A DNA stretch of 64,000 nucleotides. Source: Thermomonas beijingensis. Its GTDB lineage: Bacteria; Pseudomonadota; Gammaproteobacteria; Xanthomonadales; Xanthomonadaceae. Position numbers and translations under genes: made by a program. Shown here piece by piece: positions 1 to 7,589 of this stretch (within the stretch, counting starts at the first letter, position 1; each line of letters starts with the position of its first letter). Location: the NCBI RefSeq assembly GCF_020034655.1, contig NZ_JAIQDJ010000004.1, positions 1 to 64,000 on the forward strand, in the 5' to 3' direction. The notes under the pieces are model-generated. The model was not told the origin of the DNA, did no database searches, and was given only the letters and a program-made list of their open reading frames with translations.

Positions 1-62
1 CCGCGCTCCATCAAACGCACGGCCTCGCGCTTGAACTCGGCAGTGAATCTCTGTCTTTCCAT
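1..62 (-). CDS. IS3-family transposase OrfA, N-terminal fragment
   Basis: Only the first 20 codons are inside the window. They read MERQRFTAEFKREAVRLMER, the standard start of the helix-turn-helix OrfA of IS3-group elements, which binds the IS ends and is joined to OrfB by programmed frameshifting. The fragment is in frame to the window edge, with no stop. It is too short to name the IS or to tell whether the element is intact. Confidence 0.8.
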   Translation of the reverse strand, partial: MERQRFTAEFKREAVRLMER

Positions 63-119
63 CCAACACCTCCGGGGTTGTCCCCATTCTCAGGTGTCTA
101 TGGAAGGCGGGCCACTCCA
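1..119 (-). mobile_element. IS3-family insertion sequence, left end (cut by window edge)
   Basis: The terminal inverted repeat ends at about 119: read on the minus strand it begins TGGAGTGGCCCG, a typical IS3-group end. It is followed by a short leader and the start of an OrfA-type transposase running off the window. Immediately outside the end lies a copy of the local REP-like motif (CTCTGACCCC), so the element probably inserted into or beside a repeat. The other end, and any target duplication, lie outside the window. Confidence 0.75.
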
Positions 120-200
120 CTCTGACCCCTTTCCCGATTTGACCGGTTCACACCTGCGCACCATCCGGGGAAAAGTCGACTCTGAGCCCTGTTTCCCTTT
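119..200. repeat. REP-like repeat copies downstream of the VWA gene
   Basis: Two copies of a motif close to GTCGACTCTGACCCCTGTTT lie here. One begins right at the IS3 end (CTCTGACCCCTTTCCC). The other, near 174-198, carries one substitution (CTCTGAGCCC). The same motif recurs in both orientations at 1381-1548. Confidence 0.6.
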
Positions 201-1234
201 TACTTTTTAAGGGCCGGATCGGGTCCGATCAGCGTCCCGTGCCACGCACCCTCCGCTGCGCCGCCCGCATCGCAATAATCCCAGTACCCCTGGAATTCGG
301 TGCGCTTGCGATTGAAGATGAGCGTCGCCGAACCCCAGTAGTGCGTGCCGTCCCTGGGGGTCTCGCAGCGCTGCCCGGCCGTCTTCTGGGTCCAGAATCC
401 CTTGAGGCTGGCGCTGCCGTCGCGGGCATCCTGCGTCACCACGCCCTCGATCCGGCCGGCGTCGGAACCATCGCTCGCTGCACCCGCGTACCGACCGGCC
501 ATGCGGTCACTGGTCCACTGGGAGATCGTCAGTCGGCCAAAACTCGTGTCGTACATGCGCCCGGTCATGTCGGGGTCGCCATCGCGCTGCCGGGGCTTGT
601 CGGCTGACGCAACGGATTGCAGCGCGCGGTTCAATTCACCGGCGTCCTTGGCATCCACATAGCGTCCGCCCGTGTTCGCCGCCAGGCACTGCAATTGCTT
701 GTGCGCCTTGCTGCCCTTCTGGATATCGAAGCCGACCACGTGCGCGGTGAAGTCCACCCCGGCCGCTTCCAGCTCCTTGCCGAGCGCGCATGGATCGGCG
801 TTGCAGGTTTCCTCGCCATCACTGACCAGGATCACGGTGGCCTTGCGCTCGGTGAAGCGCAGCTGCGCCGCGGCCTGTCGCACGGCTGCACTGATCGGGG
901 TCATGCCCTTCGGGTTGAGCGCAGCAACGCGTGCGCGGATACCGGCCGCAGTTGCGGGGCCAACTGCTTGCAGGACTTCGATGTCGCCACAATCGCCTTT
1001 GCGATTGTGGCCGTACGCCATCAACCCGAGGTCACCGCCATTCCAGCCATCCAGCATCGCATCGACCGCCTCGCGGGCAATGGCGATCTTCGCTTTGCCG
1101 CCGATCTGGCCCCACATCGAGCCGGAGGCATCCAGCACCAGCATGGTCGCGGGGTGCTGCGCGTTCGCTGCGTACAGGCCAGTCGCCGCGAGTGCTGTGA
1201 CGGACAGTAAGCCGAGGATCAATCGCTTCTTCAT
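200..1234 (-). CDS. Exported von Willebrand factor A domain protein
   Basis: A 344-residue protein with a Sec-type signal peptide (MKKRLILGLLSVTALAA, ending near ANA). The start is placed at MKK because the 23 in-frame residues before it do not look like protein and would bury the signal. The mature part opens with a VWA domain carrying a complete MIDAS metal site: DASGSMW, a Thr in GMTPIS, and the Asp of SDGEE. A second region of about 120 residues, from the RMYDTSFG segment on, has no family I recognise. VWA domains bind partners through a divalent cation, so a periplasmic or surface adhesion or scaffold role is likely. It is flanked on both sides by REP-like repeats. Confidence 0.85.
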   Translation of the reverse strand: MKKRLILGLLSVTALAATGLYAANAQHPATMLVLDASGSMWGQIGGKAKIAIAREAVDAMLDGWNGGDLGLMAYGHNRKGDCGDIEVLQAVGPATAAGIRARVAALNPKGMTPISAAVRQAAAQLRFTERKATVILVSDGEETCNADPCALGKELEAAGVDFTAHVVGFDIQKGSKAHKQLQCLAANTGGRYVDAKDAGELNRALQSVASADKPRQRDGDPDMTGRMYDTSFGRLTISQWTSDRMAGRYAGAASDGSDAGRIEGVVTQDARDGSASLKGFWTQKTAGQRCETPRDGTHYWGSATLIFNRKRTEFQGYWDYCDAGGAAEGAWHGTLIGPDPALKK

Positions 1235-1380
1235 GAAAGCAGGTTCCAGTAGATGGCATGGCACCGACGACATGCCGGCCCTCGGTACTACGCAACTGTG
1301 CAACGAACCTGGACATCGAGTGCCGAATCATCCCGCCATTACCGGGATTGAAACAGCAAAAAGAGAGAAAACGGGGAGAA

Positions 1381-1548
1381 AACGGGGGTCAGAGTCGAGT
1401 TTTCGATCTGACCGATACACGCTTGGGCACCATCAGTGAAAACAGGGGTCGGAGTCGAATTTTTAGGGAAAGCCCGAGAAAGTCGACTCTGACCCCTGTT
1501 TTCCCTTTAGGGAAAGCCCGAGAAAGTCGACTCTGACCCCTGTTTTCC
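1381..1548. repeat. REP-like cluster: two inverted and two tandem direct copies
   Basis: The 410-base gene-free stretch 1235-1644 contains this cluster. Two copies read GGGGTC(A/G)GAGTCGA (about 1385-1398 and 1445-1458). Two read the opposite way inside a perfect 43-bp direct repeat (1462-1504 and 1506-1548, period 44). Facing copies such as 1440-1463 and 1480-1502 could fold into a hairpin. The pattern matches REP/BIME-type elements; similar GTCGACTCTGACCCC units accompany RAYT transposases in xanthomonads (from memory). No RAYT gene lies in the window. Confidence 0.75.
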
Positions 1549-1644
1549 AGCCATCGGCTGGACAAAGTTGACCCACCCAAGGCGAGTTTTGTTTTGCGTG
1601 CGTGTTAGCGGTGCGACAATGCAGCGCTTGCCCGGAGTTGTCTG

Positions 1645-2388
1645 ATGTCGCCTGTCACTGCTTTCGCACCCCCTGCCATCGCGTTGCCTGATTTGGATCG
1701 TGTGCTGCATCAGCGCGGGTATGTCGTGTTGGCGGCAGCGGATGTAGCGGCGTTGGCGGGTGTGCCGTTGTCCGCGTTGCAGGCGCTTGAGCCGTCGTGG
1801 GAGTCTTTATGCCTTGATCGTTATCTGAAAGATGGCGGTCGCTATCGCAAACGACGGCATGCGTGTTTTATTGCTGAAGACGATCAGTTGCAGCAGGTGC
1901 CACACCGGATGCATTGGCAGCCGGTGGAATACAACGCACTGCACGGTGGGATGGAACGCTGGTTTGAACCGGTGTTGCCCGAGACCGTGCGGCAAGCGGC
2001 GTGGTCGGCGCTGATTCTGGCGCTGGCGCGGGTATGCAGCGCGCAGCGGCCGGTGCCACGCTGGCATGTGGAAGCACATCAATTCCGGATCGACACCAGT
2101 GATGGCGTAGGCCGGCCTACGCCGGAAGGCGCGCATCGTGATGGCGTGGATTTCGTGGCGGTGCTGCTGGTTGCACGACATGCGATCAAGGGGGGGGAGA
2201 CCCGGGTGTTTGATGCGCATGGCCCGAATGGTCAGCGCTTTACGCTGGATCAGCCGTGGTCATTATTGTTGATGGACGATGCGCGGGTGATCCACGAATC
2301 GACCCCCATTCAGCCGTTGCACGGTGTTGCCGGGCATCGCGATACGCTGGTGCTGACGTTGCGGGCGGCGGGTTTTTTGGGGGGCTAG
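1645..2388 (+). CDS. 2OG-Fe(II) dioxygenase family protein
   Basis: A 247-residue protein resembling the 2OG-Fe dioxygenase family PF10014, whose studied members hydroxylate free amino acids such as isoleucine. The iron site appears as HRDGVDF (His-x-Asp) near residues 171-177. A later His (HESTPI or the HRDTLVL segment) and an Arg in the C-terminal strand would bind iron and 2-oxoglutarate. The substrate cannot be read from sequence. It appears monocistronic, with REP repeats upstream and a large palindrome downstream. The ATG has only a weak GGAG eight bases upstream. Confidence 0.75.
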   Translation: MSPVTAFAPPAIALPDLDRVLHQRGYVVLAAADVAALAGVPLSALQALEPSWESLCLDRYLKDGGRYRKRRHACFIAEDDQLQQVPHRMHWQPVEYNALHGGMERWFEPVLPETVRQAAWSALILALARVCSAQRPVPRWHVEAHQFRIDTSDGVGRPTPEGAHRDGVDFVAVLLVARHAIKGGETRVFDAHGPNGQRFTLDQPWSLLLMDDARVIHESTPIQPLHGVAGHRDTLVLTLRAAGFLGG

Positions 2389-2420
2389 TGCCATCACCAA
2401 ACCCAGTCCAATCGCGTGGA

Positions 2421-2524
2421 CAGCGCGGGGCTCCCCTTTGTCGGACATGCCGTGAATCCATCCTTGGAGGCTTCTCGGCAACATTCATGTTGCCGAGAAG
2501 CCTCCAAGCGGTAGCCCCGCGCTG
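2421..2524. repeat. Nested palindromic repeat with a perfect 22-bp stem
   Basis: The core 2463-2508 is a perfect inverted repeat of two 22-base arms (left arm starts CTTGGAGGCTTCTCGGCA) separated by only TC. Twelve-base outer arms, CAGCGCGGGGCT at 2421-2432 and its exact complement at 2513-2524, enclose it. There is no T-run, so it is not a standard terminator. It sits between two co-directional genes and looks like a REP-type interspersed element. Confidence 0.8.
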
Positions 2525-2580
2525 TCGTTTATGACGGATGAAGTTACAATTGCAACCATTACGCAGCAGGCGAGGTGTTC

Positions 2581-3570
2581 ATGAAACTGGGGTCTCTCAA
2601 AGAAGGTGGGCGCGACGGCACCTTGATAGTGGTGTCGCGTGATTTGTCGCAGGCGGTGCGAGCCACCGGCATTGCCGCGACCCTGCAACAAGCGCTGGAG
2701 GACTGGGAGAACACCGCGCCGCGCCTCAACGCGCTGTCGGAAGCACTCAATGCCGGCACGGCCAATGCTGCCTTCGCGCTGGACATGCACGCATTGGCCG
2801 CACCACTGCCGCGTGCGTATGAATTTGTCGATGGCAGTGCATATTTGCCACATGTCGAGCGCGTGCGACGTGCGCGTGGCGCGCAGGTGCCGGAAAGTTT
2901 CTATGTGGATCCGCTGATGTACCAAGCGGTCAGTGCCGGCTTCAATGGCCCGCGTGACCCGGTGCGCGTGGTCAGCGAAGACTACGGCATCGATCTGGAG
3001 GCCGAAGTGGTCATCGTCACCGATGATGTGCCGATGGCGGTGACCGCAGAACAGGCGGCCGGGCACATCCAGTTGATTGGCTTGATCAACGATGTGTCGC
3101 TGCGCAATCTGATTCCACCGGAGTTGGCCAAAGGCTTCGGCTTCTTGCAGTCCAAACCGCGCAGCACGTTAAGCCCAGTGTTGGTGACGCCCGATGAGTT
3201 GGGCGATGCGTGGCAGGACAGCAAACTGCATCTGCCGATGCTCACCCACATCAACGGTGTCTGGTTTGGCGCACCGGAAGCGGGCGTGGACATGCAGTTC
3301 AACTTTGCACAATTGGTTGCGCATGCCGCAAAAACGCGGCCATTGTCGGCCGGCACCCTGGTGGGTTCTGGCACGGTGGCCAATGAGGACACCAGTCTGG
3401 GGGCCTCGTGTTTTGCCGAGCAGCGGACCGTGGAAACCTTGCGCGATGGCAAGCCCAGCACGCCGTTCATGGCGTTTGGCGATGTGGTGCGGATTGAAGT
3501 GCTTGACCGTGCCGGCGCCAGCATTTTTGGCGCAATCGAACAGCGCATCGAACACCAGCCAGCGCCTTGA
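2581..3570 (+). CDS. fahA: Fumarylacetoacetate hydrolase family protein
   Basis: A 329-residue protein of the FAH fold that would split fumarylacetoacetate into fumarate and acetoacetate, the last step of tyrosine/homogentisate degradation. It has an N-terminal domain (from MKLGSLKEGGRDG) and a catalytic domain with typical metal-site stretches: DLEAEVVIVTDD near 140 and NDVSLRN near 174. The ATG at 2581 is preferred to an upstream GTG because GCGAGG lies five bases before it. maiA, the preceding step of the pathway, follows 76 bases downstream on the same strand, which strongly supports the assignment over other FAH-fold hydrolases. A TACAAT hexamer near 2545 may be its -10 box. Confidence 0.85.
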   Translation: MKLGSLKEGGRDGTLIVVSRDLSQAVRATGIAATLQQALEDWENTAPRLNALSEALNAGTANAAFALDMHALAAPLPRAYEFVDGSAYLPHVERVRRARGAQVPESFYVDPLMYQAVSAGFNGPRDPVRVVSEDYGIDLEAEVVIVTDDVPMAVTAEQAAGHIQLIGLINDVSLRNLIPPELAKGFGFLQSKPRSTLSPVLVTPDELGDAWQDSKLHLPMLTHINGVWFGAPEAGVDMQFNFAQLVAHAAKTRPLSAGTLVGSGTVANEDTSLGASCFAEQRTVETLRDGKPSTPFMAFGDVVRIEVLDRAGASIFGAIEQRIEHQPAP

Positions 3571-3634
3571 TGGCAATCGGTTGGACGGTCGTGGCAGCGG
3601 TGCCAGCGGTGGCAGTACACGGCTGCCATCGCGC

Positions 3635-3640
3635 TAAGGT
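3635..3640 (+). promoter_or_regulatory. Possible -10 box giving a leaderless maiA mRNA
   Basis: TAAGGT fits the TAnnnT core of a sigma70 -10 box and ends exactly 6 nt before the maiA ATG, the same spacing as at four other genes in this window. AAGG could equally act as a weak ribosome binding site, so this is tentative. Confidence 0.35.
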
Positions 3641-3646
3641 GTCGCC

Positions 3647-4306
3647 ATGAGCGAATCCTTGCTGCTGTATTCCTACTGGCGTTCCAGTGCGGCGTATCGG
3701 GTGCGCATTGGGCTGAATTTGAAAGGCTTGGCCTGCACCACCGTACCTGTGCATTTGGTGCAGGACGGTGGTCAGCAACATACTGCGGCCTACCGGCAGA
3801 TCAATCCGCAAGAACTGGTGCCGACCTTGAAACATGGTCAGCGTCAGCTCACCCAATCACTTGCGATCCTGGAATATCTGGACGAAGTCTGGCCAACCCC
3901 GCCATTGCTGCCGGCCACCGCCCGCGAACGGCAACGGGTGCGCGCCTTGGCGCAGTTGGTCGCCTGCGATATCCACCCGCTCAATAATCTGCGGGTGTTG
4001 CAGTACTTCGAGCACGAATGGAGCCTGCCTGCACTCGAGCGTGAGCAATGGGTCAAGCATTGGATCATGGACGGCTTTGCCGCACTGGAGGCCATGCTGG
4101 CCGGGCATCCGTCCACCGGTGATTATTGCGAGGGCAATGTGCCTAGCCTGGCCGACTGCTGCGTGGTGCCGCAGGTGTACAACGCACGTCGCTTCGGGAT
4201 CACGATGGCGGATTATCCGACGATCGAGCGAATCGAACAGACCTGTTTGCAATTGCCGGCGTTCGATGCGGCGCGCCCGGAAAATCAACCGGACGCACCC
4301 CGCTGA
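3647..4306 (+). CDS. maiA: Maleylacetoacetate isomerase
   Basis: A 219-residue zeta-class glutathione transferase that isomerises 4-maleylacetoacetate to fumarylacetoacetate using glutathione. The N-terminal thioredoxin-like domain has YSYWRSSAAYRVRIGLNLKG, with the Ser-Ser active-site motif near residues 13-14, and NPQELVPTL for glutathione binding. QSLAILEYLDE follows, then a helical domain with DIHPLNNLRVL. Length is normal for the family. It follows fahA, forming the last two steps of tyrosine breakdown. The ATG lies exactly 6 nt after a TAAGGT hexamer, so it may also be made from a leaderless transcript. Confidence 0.95.
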   Translation: MSESLLLYSYWRSSAAYRVRIGLNLKGLACTTVPVHLVQDGGQQHTAAYRQINPQELVPTLKHGQRQLTQSLAILEYLDEVWPTPPLLPATARERQRVRALAQLVACDIHPLNNLRVLQYFEHEWSLPALEREQWVKHWIMDGFAALEAMLAGHPSTGDYCEGNVPSLADCCVVPQVYNARRFGITMADYPTIERIEQTCLQLPAFDAARPENQPDAPR

Positions 4307-4317
4307 AGCCCGCAACC

Positions 4318-5424
4318 TCAGTGCGCGGCAAACACGTCGGCGTAGGGGTCGTGATCGCCACTGGCGCCTTCCGACAAGCGGAATTTCAGCGCCAAACCAT
4401 CGCGTGAATCGGCGGCCTTCAACGCTTCTTCCATTTCGATCCGACCTTCCTTGTAGAGCCGGAACAGGCACTGGTCGAAGGTCTGCATGCCATCTTGCAG
4501 GGATTCTTCCATCGCCATCTTGACCTCGTGCACCTGCCCGCGACGCAGCAAGTCGCGGATCATCGGGGTGTTGATCAGCACCTCGGTGGCCGGTAGTCGG
4601 CGGCCATCCACGCCCAGCACCAGGCGTTGACTGACCACCGCTTTCAGGTTCAGCGCCAAGTTCATCAGCACGTTCTTGTGCGCGCCTTCAGGGAAGAAAT
4701 TGAGAATGCGCTCGATGGTCTGGTCGGCGTTGTTGGAGTGCAACGTGGCCAGGCAAATATGCCCGGTTTCGGCGAAAGCAATCGCCGCTTCCATCGTGGC
4801 CTCGTCGCGGATTTCGCCAATCAGGATCACATCGGGCGCTTCGCGCATCGCGTTCTTCAGTGCGGCGTGGAAGCTATGCGTATCCAGGCCTACCTCGCGC
4901 TGGTTGACCACCGAGCGCTTGTGCCGATGCAAATATTCAATCGGGTCTTCAATGGTCAGAATATGGCCGGTGCTGGTGGTGTTGCGGTAGTCGATCATCG
5001 AGGCCAGCGTGGTGGACTTGCCCGAGCCGGTGGAGCCGACGATCAGCACCAGCCCGCGTGGGGCCATGATGATGTCCTTCAACACCTGCGGCAGCTGCAA
5101 GTCTTCGATGGTAGGAATGATGCTGCGGATGGTACGGATCACCATGCCCACTTCGCCGCGTTGCTGGAACACGTTGACACGGAAGCGTCCACTACCGGGC
5201 ACCGAGATCGCCATGTTCAATTCTTTTTCGCGCTCGAATTCAGAAATTTGCGCGCTGTCCATCAGCGAATAGGCAATCATTTTGCATTCGCCAGCGGTCA
5301 GGGTGGCGTCGCTCATCGGCTGCAACACGCCTTCCATCTTGATGCTGATCGGTGCGCCAGTGGACAGGAACATGTCCGAGGCATCTTTCTCCGCCATCAG
5401 CTTGAAATAGTGGCTGATATCCAT
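4318..5424 (-). CDS. pilU: Type IV pilus retraction ATPase PilU
   Basis: A 368-residue PilT/PilU-type secretion ATPase. PilU hexamers assist PilT in depolymerising pili at the inner membrane, powering twitching. Visible motifs are Walker A GSTGSGKST (130-138), TIEDPIEYLH (Asp box), Walker B VILIGEIRD and the His box ATLHSNNA. The start MDISHYFK and the C-terminal extension (AADSRDGLALKFRLSEG) are PilU-like rather than PilT-like. The open frame extends 25 codons upstream, but the family start is MDI, with GGGGAAA just before it. pilT, commonly adjacent in xanthomonads, is not next to it here; an OmpA-like gene diverges instead. Confidence 0.93.
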   Translation of the reverse strand: MDISHYFKLMAEKDASDMFLSTGAPISIKMEGVLQPMSDATLTAGECKMIAYSLMDSAQISEFEREKELNMAISVPGSGRFRVNVFQQRGEVGMVIRTIRSIIPTIEDLQLPQVLKDIIMAPRGLVLIVGSTGSGKSTTLASMIDYRNTTSTGHILTIEDPIEYLHRHKRSVVNQREVGLDTHSFHAALKNAMREAPDVILIGEIRDEATMEAAIAFAETGHICLATLHSNNADQTIERILNFFPEGAHKNVLMNLALNLKAVVSQRLVLGVDGRRLPATEVLINTPMIRDLLRRGQVHEVKMAMEESLQDGMQTFDQCLFRLYKEGRIEMEEALKAADSRDGLALKFRLSEGASGDHDPYADVFAAH

Positions 5425-5502
5425 ACTGTTTCCCCAAGTTGCCGTGCCTGGCGTTGCAAGCCCGACGCCAGATTCCCACAATGGTCGCGATTTCGTCACG
5501 AG

Positions 5503-6777
5503 ATGCGACCTCCCATGCGCTCAAGCTTCGCACAAATTCCGGCGTCCCTGTATGCCCCACTGCTGTGTGGCTCCTTGTTGATCAGCGGTTGCGCCAGTTT
5601 GCCGCCGCCCACCGCCGAACTGGATGCCGCGCAACAAGCGGTCAATCGCGCCGACGCGGCCGATGCCGACCAATACGCCGCCGACGCATTGGCCAACGCG
5701 CGCACGGGTTTGCAGCGCGCGCAGGCGGCGATGGCGCGGGGGCGTGATGATGAGGCGCGGGATGCCGCCGTTACCGCCACTGCCGATGCAGATCTGGCGC
5801 GGGTACGCAGTGCCGCTGCCCGTACGCGAGCCGATTTGCAGCAACAGCAAGCCGAAGTCGCCGGCTTGCAAGCGCGCCTGAAGCTGGAACCCACGCCGGC
5901 CAGCGCCAATCCGCTGGATATCGTGGTACCCACCGGTACCCCCGAACAGCGCCTGCAACTGCTGGAGGCGGATATCCGGCTCAACCCGTTTGCACAGTAC
6001 GAACGCCTGCAAGCGCAGCAGGCAGTGACCGCGCTGGCCACCGTATCGCGCCGCAATTTGCCTGCGGCAATGGCGCTGGCCGAGCGTCGGGTAGGGATTG
6101 CCGAACAAGCAGCCCGTATCGAAGCGGCCAAGCGTGCGCTGGAGCGCTTGGCCAGCGAGCGCAGCGAGCTGCGTGTGGAGGCCAGCCGGCGCGACGCCGA
6201 CCGCGCCATGGCGGAGGCTGAGCAGTTGCGCTTGCAGGCACAAATCCAGGCCGAAGACGCGGCGCGTGCACGCGCCCAGGCCGCGCAGGCCGAAGCGGTG
6301 CTGGATGGTGCCCAAGTGGAGCAACAGGACAAGGTGGATGCGGCACGCGCCAAAGAAGCTGCTCTGGCGCGCAAGGAGGCCGAGTTGGTGGCCGGGGCCA
6401 AGCTGCCGCCGATGAAACAGGATGCCCGTGGCGACGTATACACGCTGGCAGGTGATGTGTTTGCCGGTGGGCAGGCACAGCTGACCAAGGCTGGCAGCGC
6501 CAGCCTCAAGGCGCTGGGGATGTACCTGGCGGCAATGCCCAGCGGCAGCGTGCAAGTGATCGGCTACAGCGACAATCAGGGCAAGCCTGCGGCCAACCAG
6601 TCGCTTTCGGAGCGGCGTGCACAGCAGGTGCGGGCGAGCTTGGTGGCGGCAGGGGTCAGCCGTAACCAAATCAGCTCGCAAGGCAAGGGCGCGGCCGCGC
6701 CGGTGGCCGACAATCGCACCGCGGCGGGCCGTGCAAAAAATCGCCGGGTCGAGGTCGTGATTTCGAAAGTTAAATAA
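5503..6777 (+). CDS. OmpA-like lipoprotein with DUF4398-type helical region
   Basis: A 424-residue outer-membrane-type lipoprotein. The signal ends in a lipobox LLISGC, and acylation would fall on that Cys (about residue 30). Next comes a short helical DUF4398-like region (AELDAAQQAVNRADAADADQ) and a long Ala/Glu/Arg-rich coiled coil. A C-terminal OmpA domain follows, with the peptidoglycan-binding pattern (VIGYSDNQG, SLSERRAQQVRASL, NRRVEVVI). It probably ties the outer membrane to peptidoglycan. The start could be 5503 or 5515; neither has a good ribosome binding site. Only 78 bases separate it from divergent pilU. Confidence 0.85.
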   Translation: MRPPMRSSFAQIPASLYAPLLCGSLLISGCASLPPPTAELDAAQQAVNRADAADADQYAADALANARTGLQRAQAAMARGRDDEARDAAVTATADADLARVRSAAARTRADLQQQQAEVAGLQARLKLEPTPASANPLDIVVPTGTPEQRLQLLEADIRLNPFAQYERLQAQQAVTALATVSRRNLPAAMALAERRVGIAEQAARIEAAKRALERLASERSELRVEASRRDADRAMAEAEQLRLQAQIQAEDAARARAQAAQAEAVLDGAQVEQQDKVDAARAKEAALARKEAELVAGAKLPPMKQDARGDVYTLAGDVFAGGQAQLTKAGSASLKALGMYLAAMPSGSVQVIGYSDNQGKPAANQSLSERRAQQVRASLVAAGVSRNQISSQGKGAAAPVADNRTAAGRAKNRRVEVVISKVK

Positions 6778-6849
6778 AATCAATTGGTTATGTTCTTTCC
6801 GGGGGGGCTGAATCTTAATCAATACTGTCGATGGGGGCTTGCCAAGTCG

Positions 6850-7068
6850 CGCTGGCAGGCGTAGCGTCAAGCCACCAGATGGTTTGATGTTGCCACCCCC
6901 ATCTGGCCGGAGACCGGCCGATGCAGCACCCGTTCGACAACCCGGAGATCGCCGCCGCAAGCCAGTTGCGCGGTCGTACTGGGCCAGTGTTTCGGGTTCC
7001 GGTGTCGGCAGCAAACGTTGAATTCAAATTCGAAGACGCCCCGTGCCGCCCAGCGCCGGGGCGTTTTT
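6850..7068 (+). ncRNA. Candidate structured RNA or leader ending in an intrinsic terminator
   Basis: The 409-base gap 6778-7186 contains closely spaced hairpins. CCAGATGG (6875-6882) pairs with CCATCTGG (6899-6906). GGCCGG pairs with CCGGCC around an AGA loop (6905-6919). These are followed by a strong terminator at 7036-7068. A transcript ending at the terminator could be a small RNA, or an attenuated leader for the downstream YdcH-like gene. A short open frame from 6921 looks non-coding. The family is not recognised, and the 5' boundary is a guess. Confidence 0.35.
7036..7068 (+). terminator. Rho-independent terminator
   Basis: A perfect 8-bp GC stem, ACGCCCCG (7036-7043) with CGGGGCGT (7057-7064), around a 13-base loop is followed by TTTTT. 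It lies 118 bases before the YdcH-like start, far from the upstream OmpA-like stop, so it either ends a small RNA or attenuates the downstream gene. Confidence 0.8.
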
Positions 7069-7114
7069 GTTGGCGCGTATTCGCAACCGGCGTACTGCTG
7101 GCTGCGCAATCCCC

Positions 7115-7161
7115 GGCAACCTTGGGTTGCCATCCCCACGCCTTCGGGCACCCGCCCGAAG
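7115..7161 (+). promoter_or_regulatory. Two leader hairpins just upstream of the YdcH-like gene
   Basis: GGCAACC-TTG-GGTTGCC (7115-7131) and CTTCGGGC-ACCC-GCCCGAAG (7142-7161) are perfect small hairpins in the last 75 bases before the start codon. They follow the terminator at 7036-7068 and leave the AGGAGG ribosome binding site single-stranded. They could protect the mRNA or modulate translation. Confidence 0.45.
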
Positions 7162-7186
7162 CAATTTGTTGACGCAGGAGGTTTCC

Positions 7187-7402
7187 ATGTTTGAAGGGCA
7201 ATCACAGGCTGAAATCGAAACGTTGATGAAAGCCAATACCGAGTTCCGGCAGCTGTTCTATCGCCACCGCGAACTCGACCGCCAAGTCATGGATGCGGAA
7301 CTGGGTGTGCTGCCGTTGGACGACAACACCCTTGGCATGATGAAACGCGAAAAATTGGTAGCCAAGCAACGCTTGTTGCAGATGTACGATCGCGCGCACT
7401 AA
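7187..7402 (+). CDS. YdcH/DUF465 family small protein
   Basis: A 71-residue, charged, almost wholly helical protein with the DUF465 (YdcH) pattern: a long hairpin of two helices (EFRQLFYRHRELDRQV and a C-terminal MKREKLVAKQRLLQMY). The function of this family is unknown; members are soluble and coiled-coil-like. The start is clear: an ideal AGGAGG lies seven bases before the ATG. It stands alone behind a structured leader containing a terminator, so expression may be controlled by attenuation. Confidence 0.85.
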   Translation: MFEGQSQAEIETLMKANTEFRQLFYRHRELDRQVMDAELGVLPLDDNTLGMMKREKLVAKQRLLQMYDRAH

Positions 7403-7589
7403 GCGCGGACAGGGGTGGCGGCGTTGCAAGGCGCTGCCATCCCTGCGGCTGCGCCGATGGTCAGATCGGGATAGGCGCAGCTGCGCACGATCTGGCCTTG
7501 GCATGGATATGCCACTCCAGTGCCAAGACAGCGACACCCGGATGCTACCCTGAGCACTGGAACCTGTCGCTGGAAACTGCGGTGTTGCG

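Noticed and set aside
4627-5502. Long plus-strand open frame antisense to pilU, continuous with the OmpA-like gene
   Set aside because: It mirrors pilU codons; the protein lacks any domain, and the OmpA-like lipoprotein signal starts only at about 5503-5515.
6905-6925. GGCCGGAGACCGGCC resembles the 3' part of a cobalamin riboswitch
   Set aside because: The rest of the B12 core (GGGAA-type and GCCACTG-type boxes in order) is not found upstream, and the downstream gene has no link to cobalamin.
6921-7172. 83-codon open frame in the leader region
   Set aside because: It runs through the terminator hairpin, lacks a recognisable domain and has unremarkable codon use; more likely non-coding.
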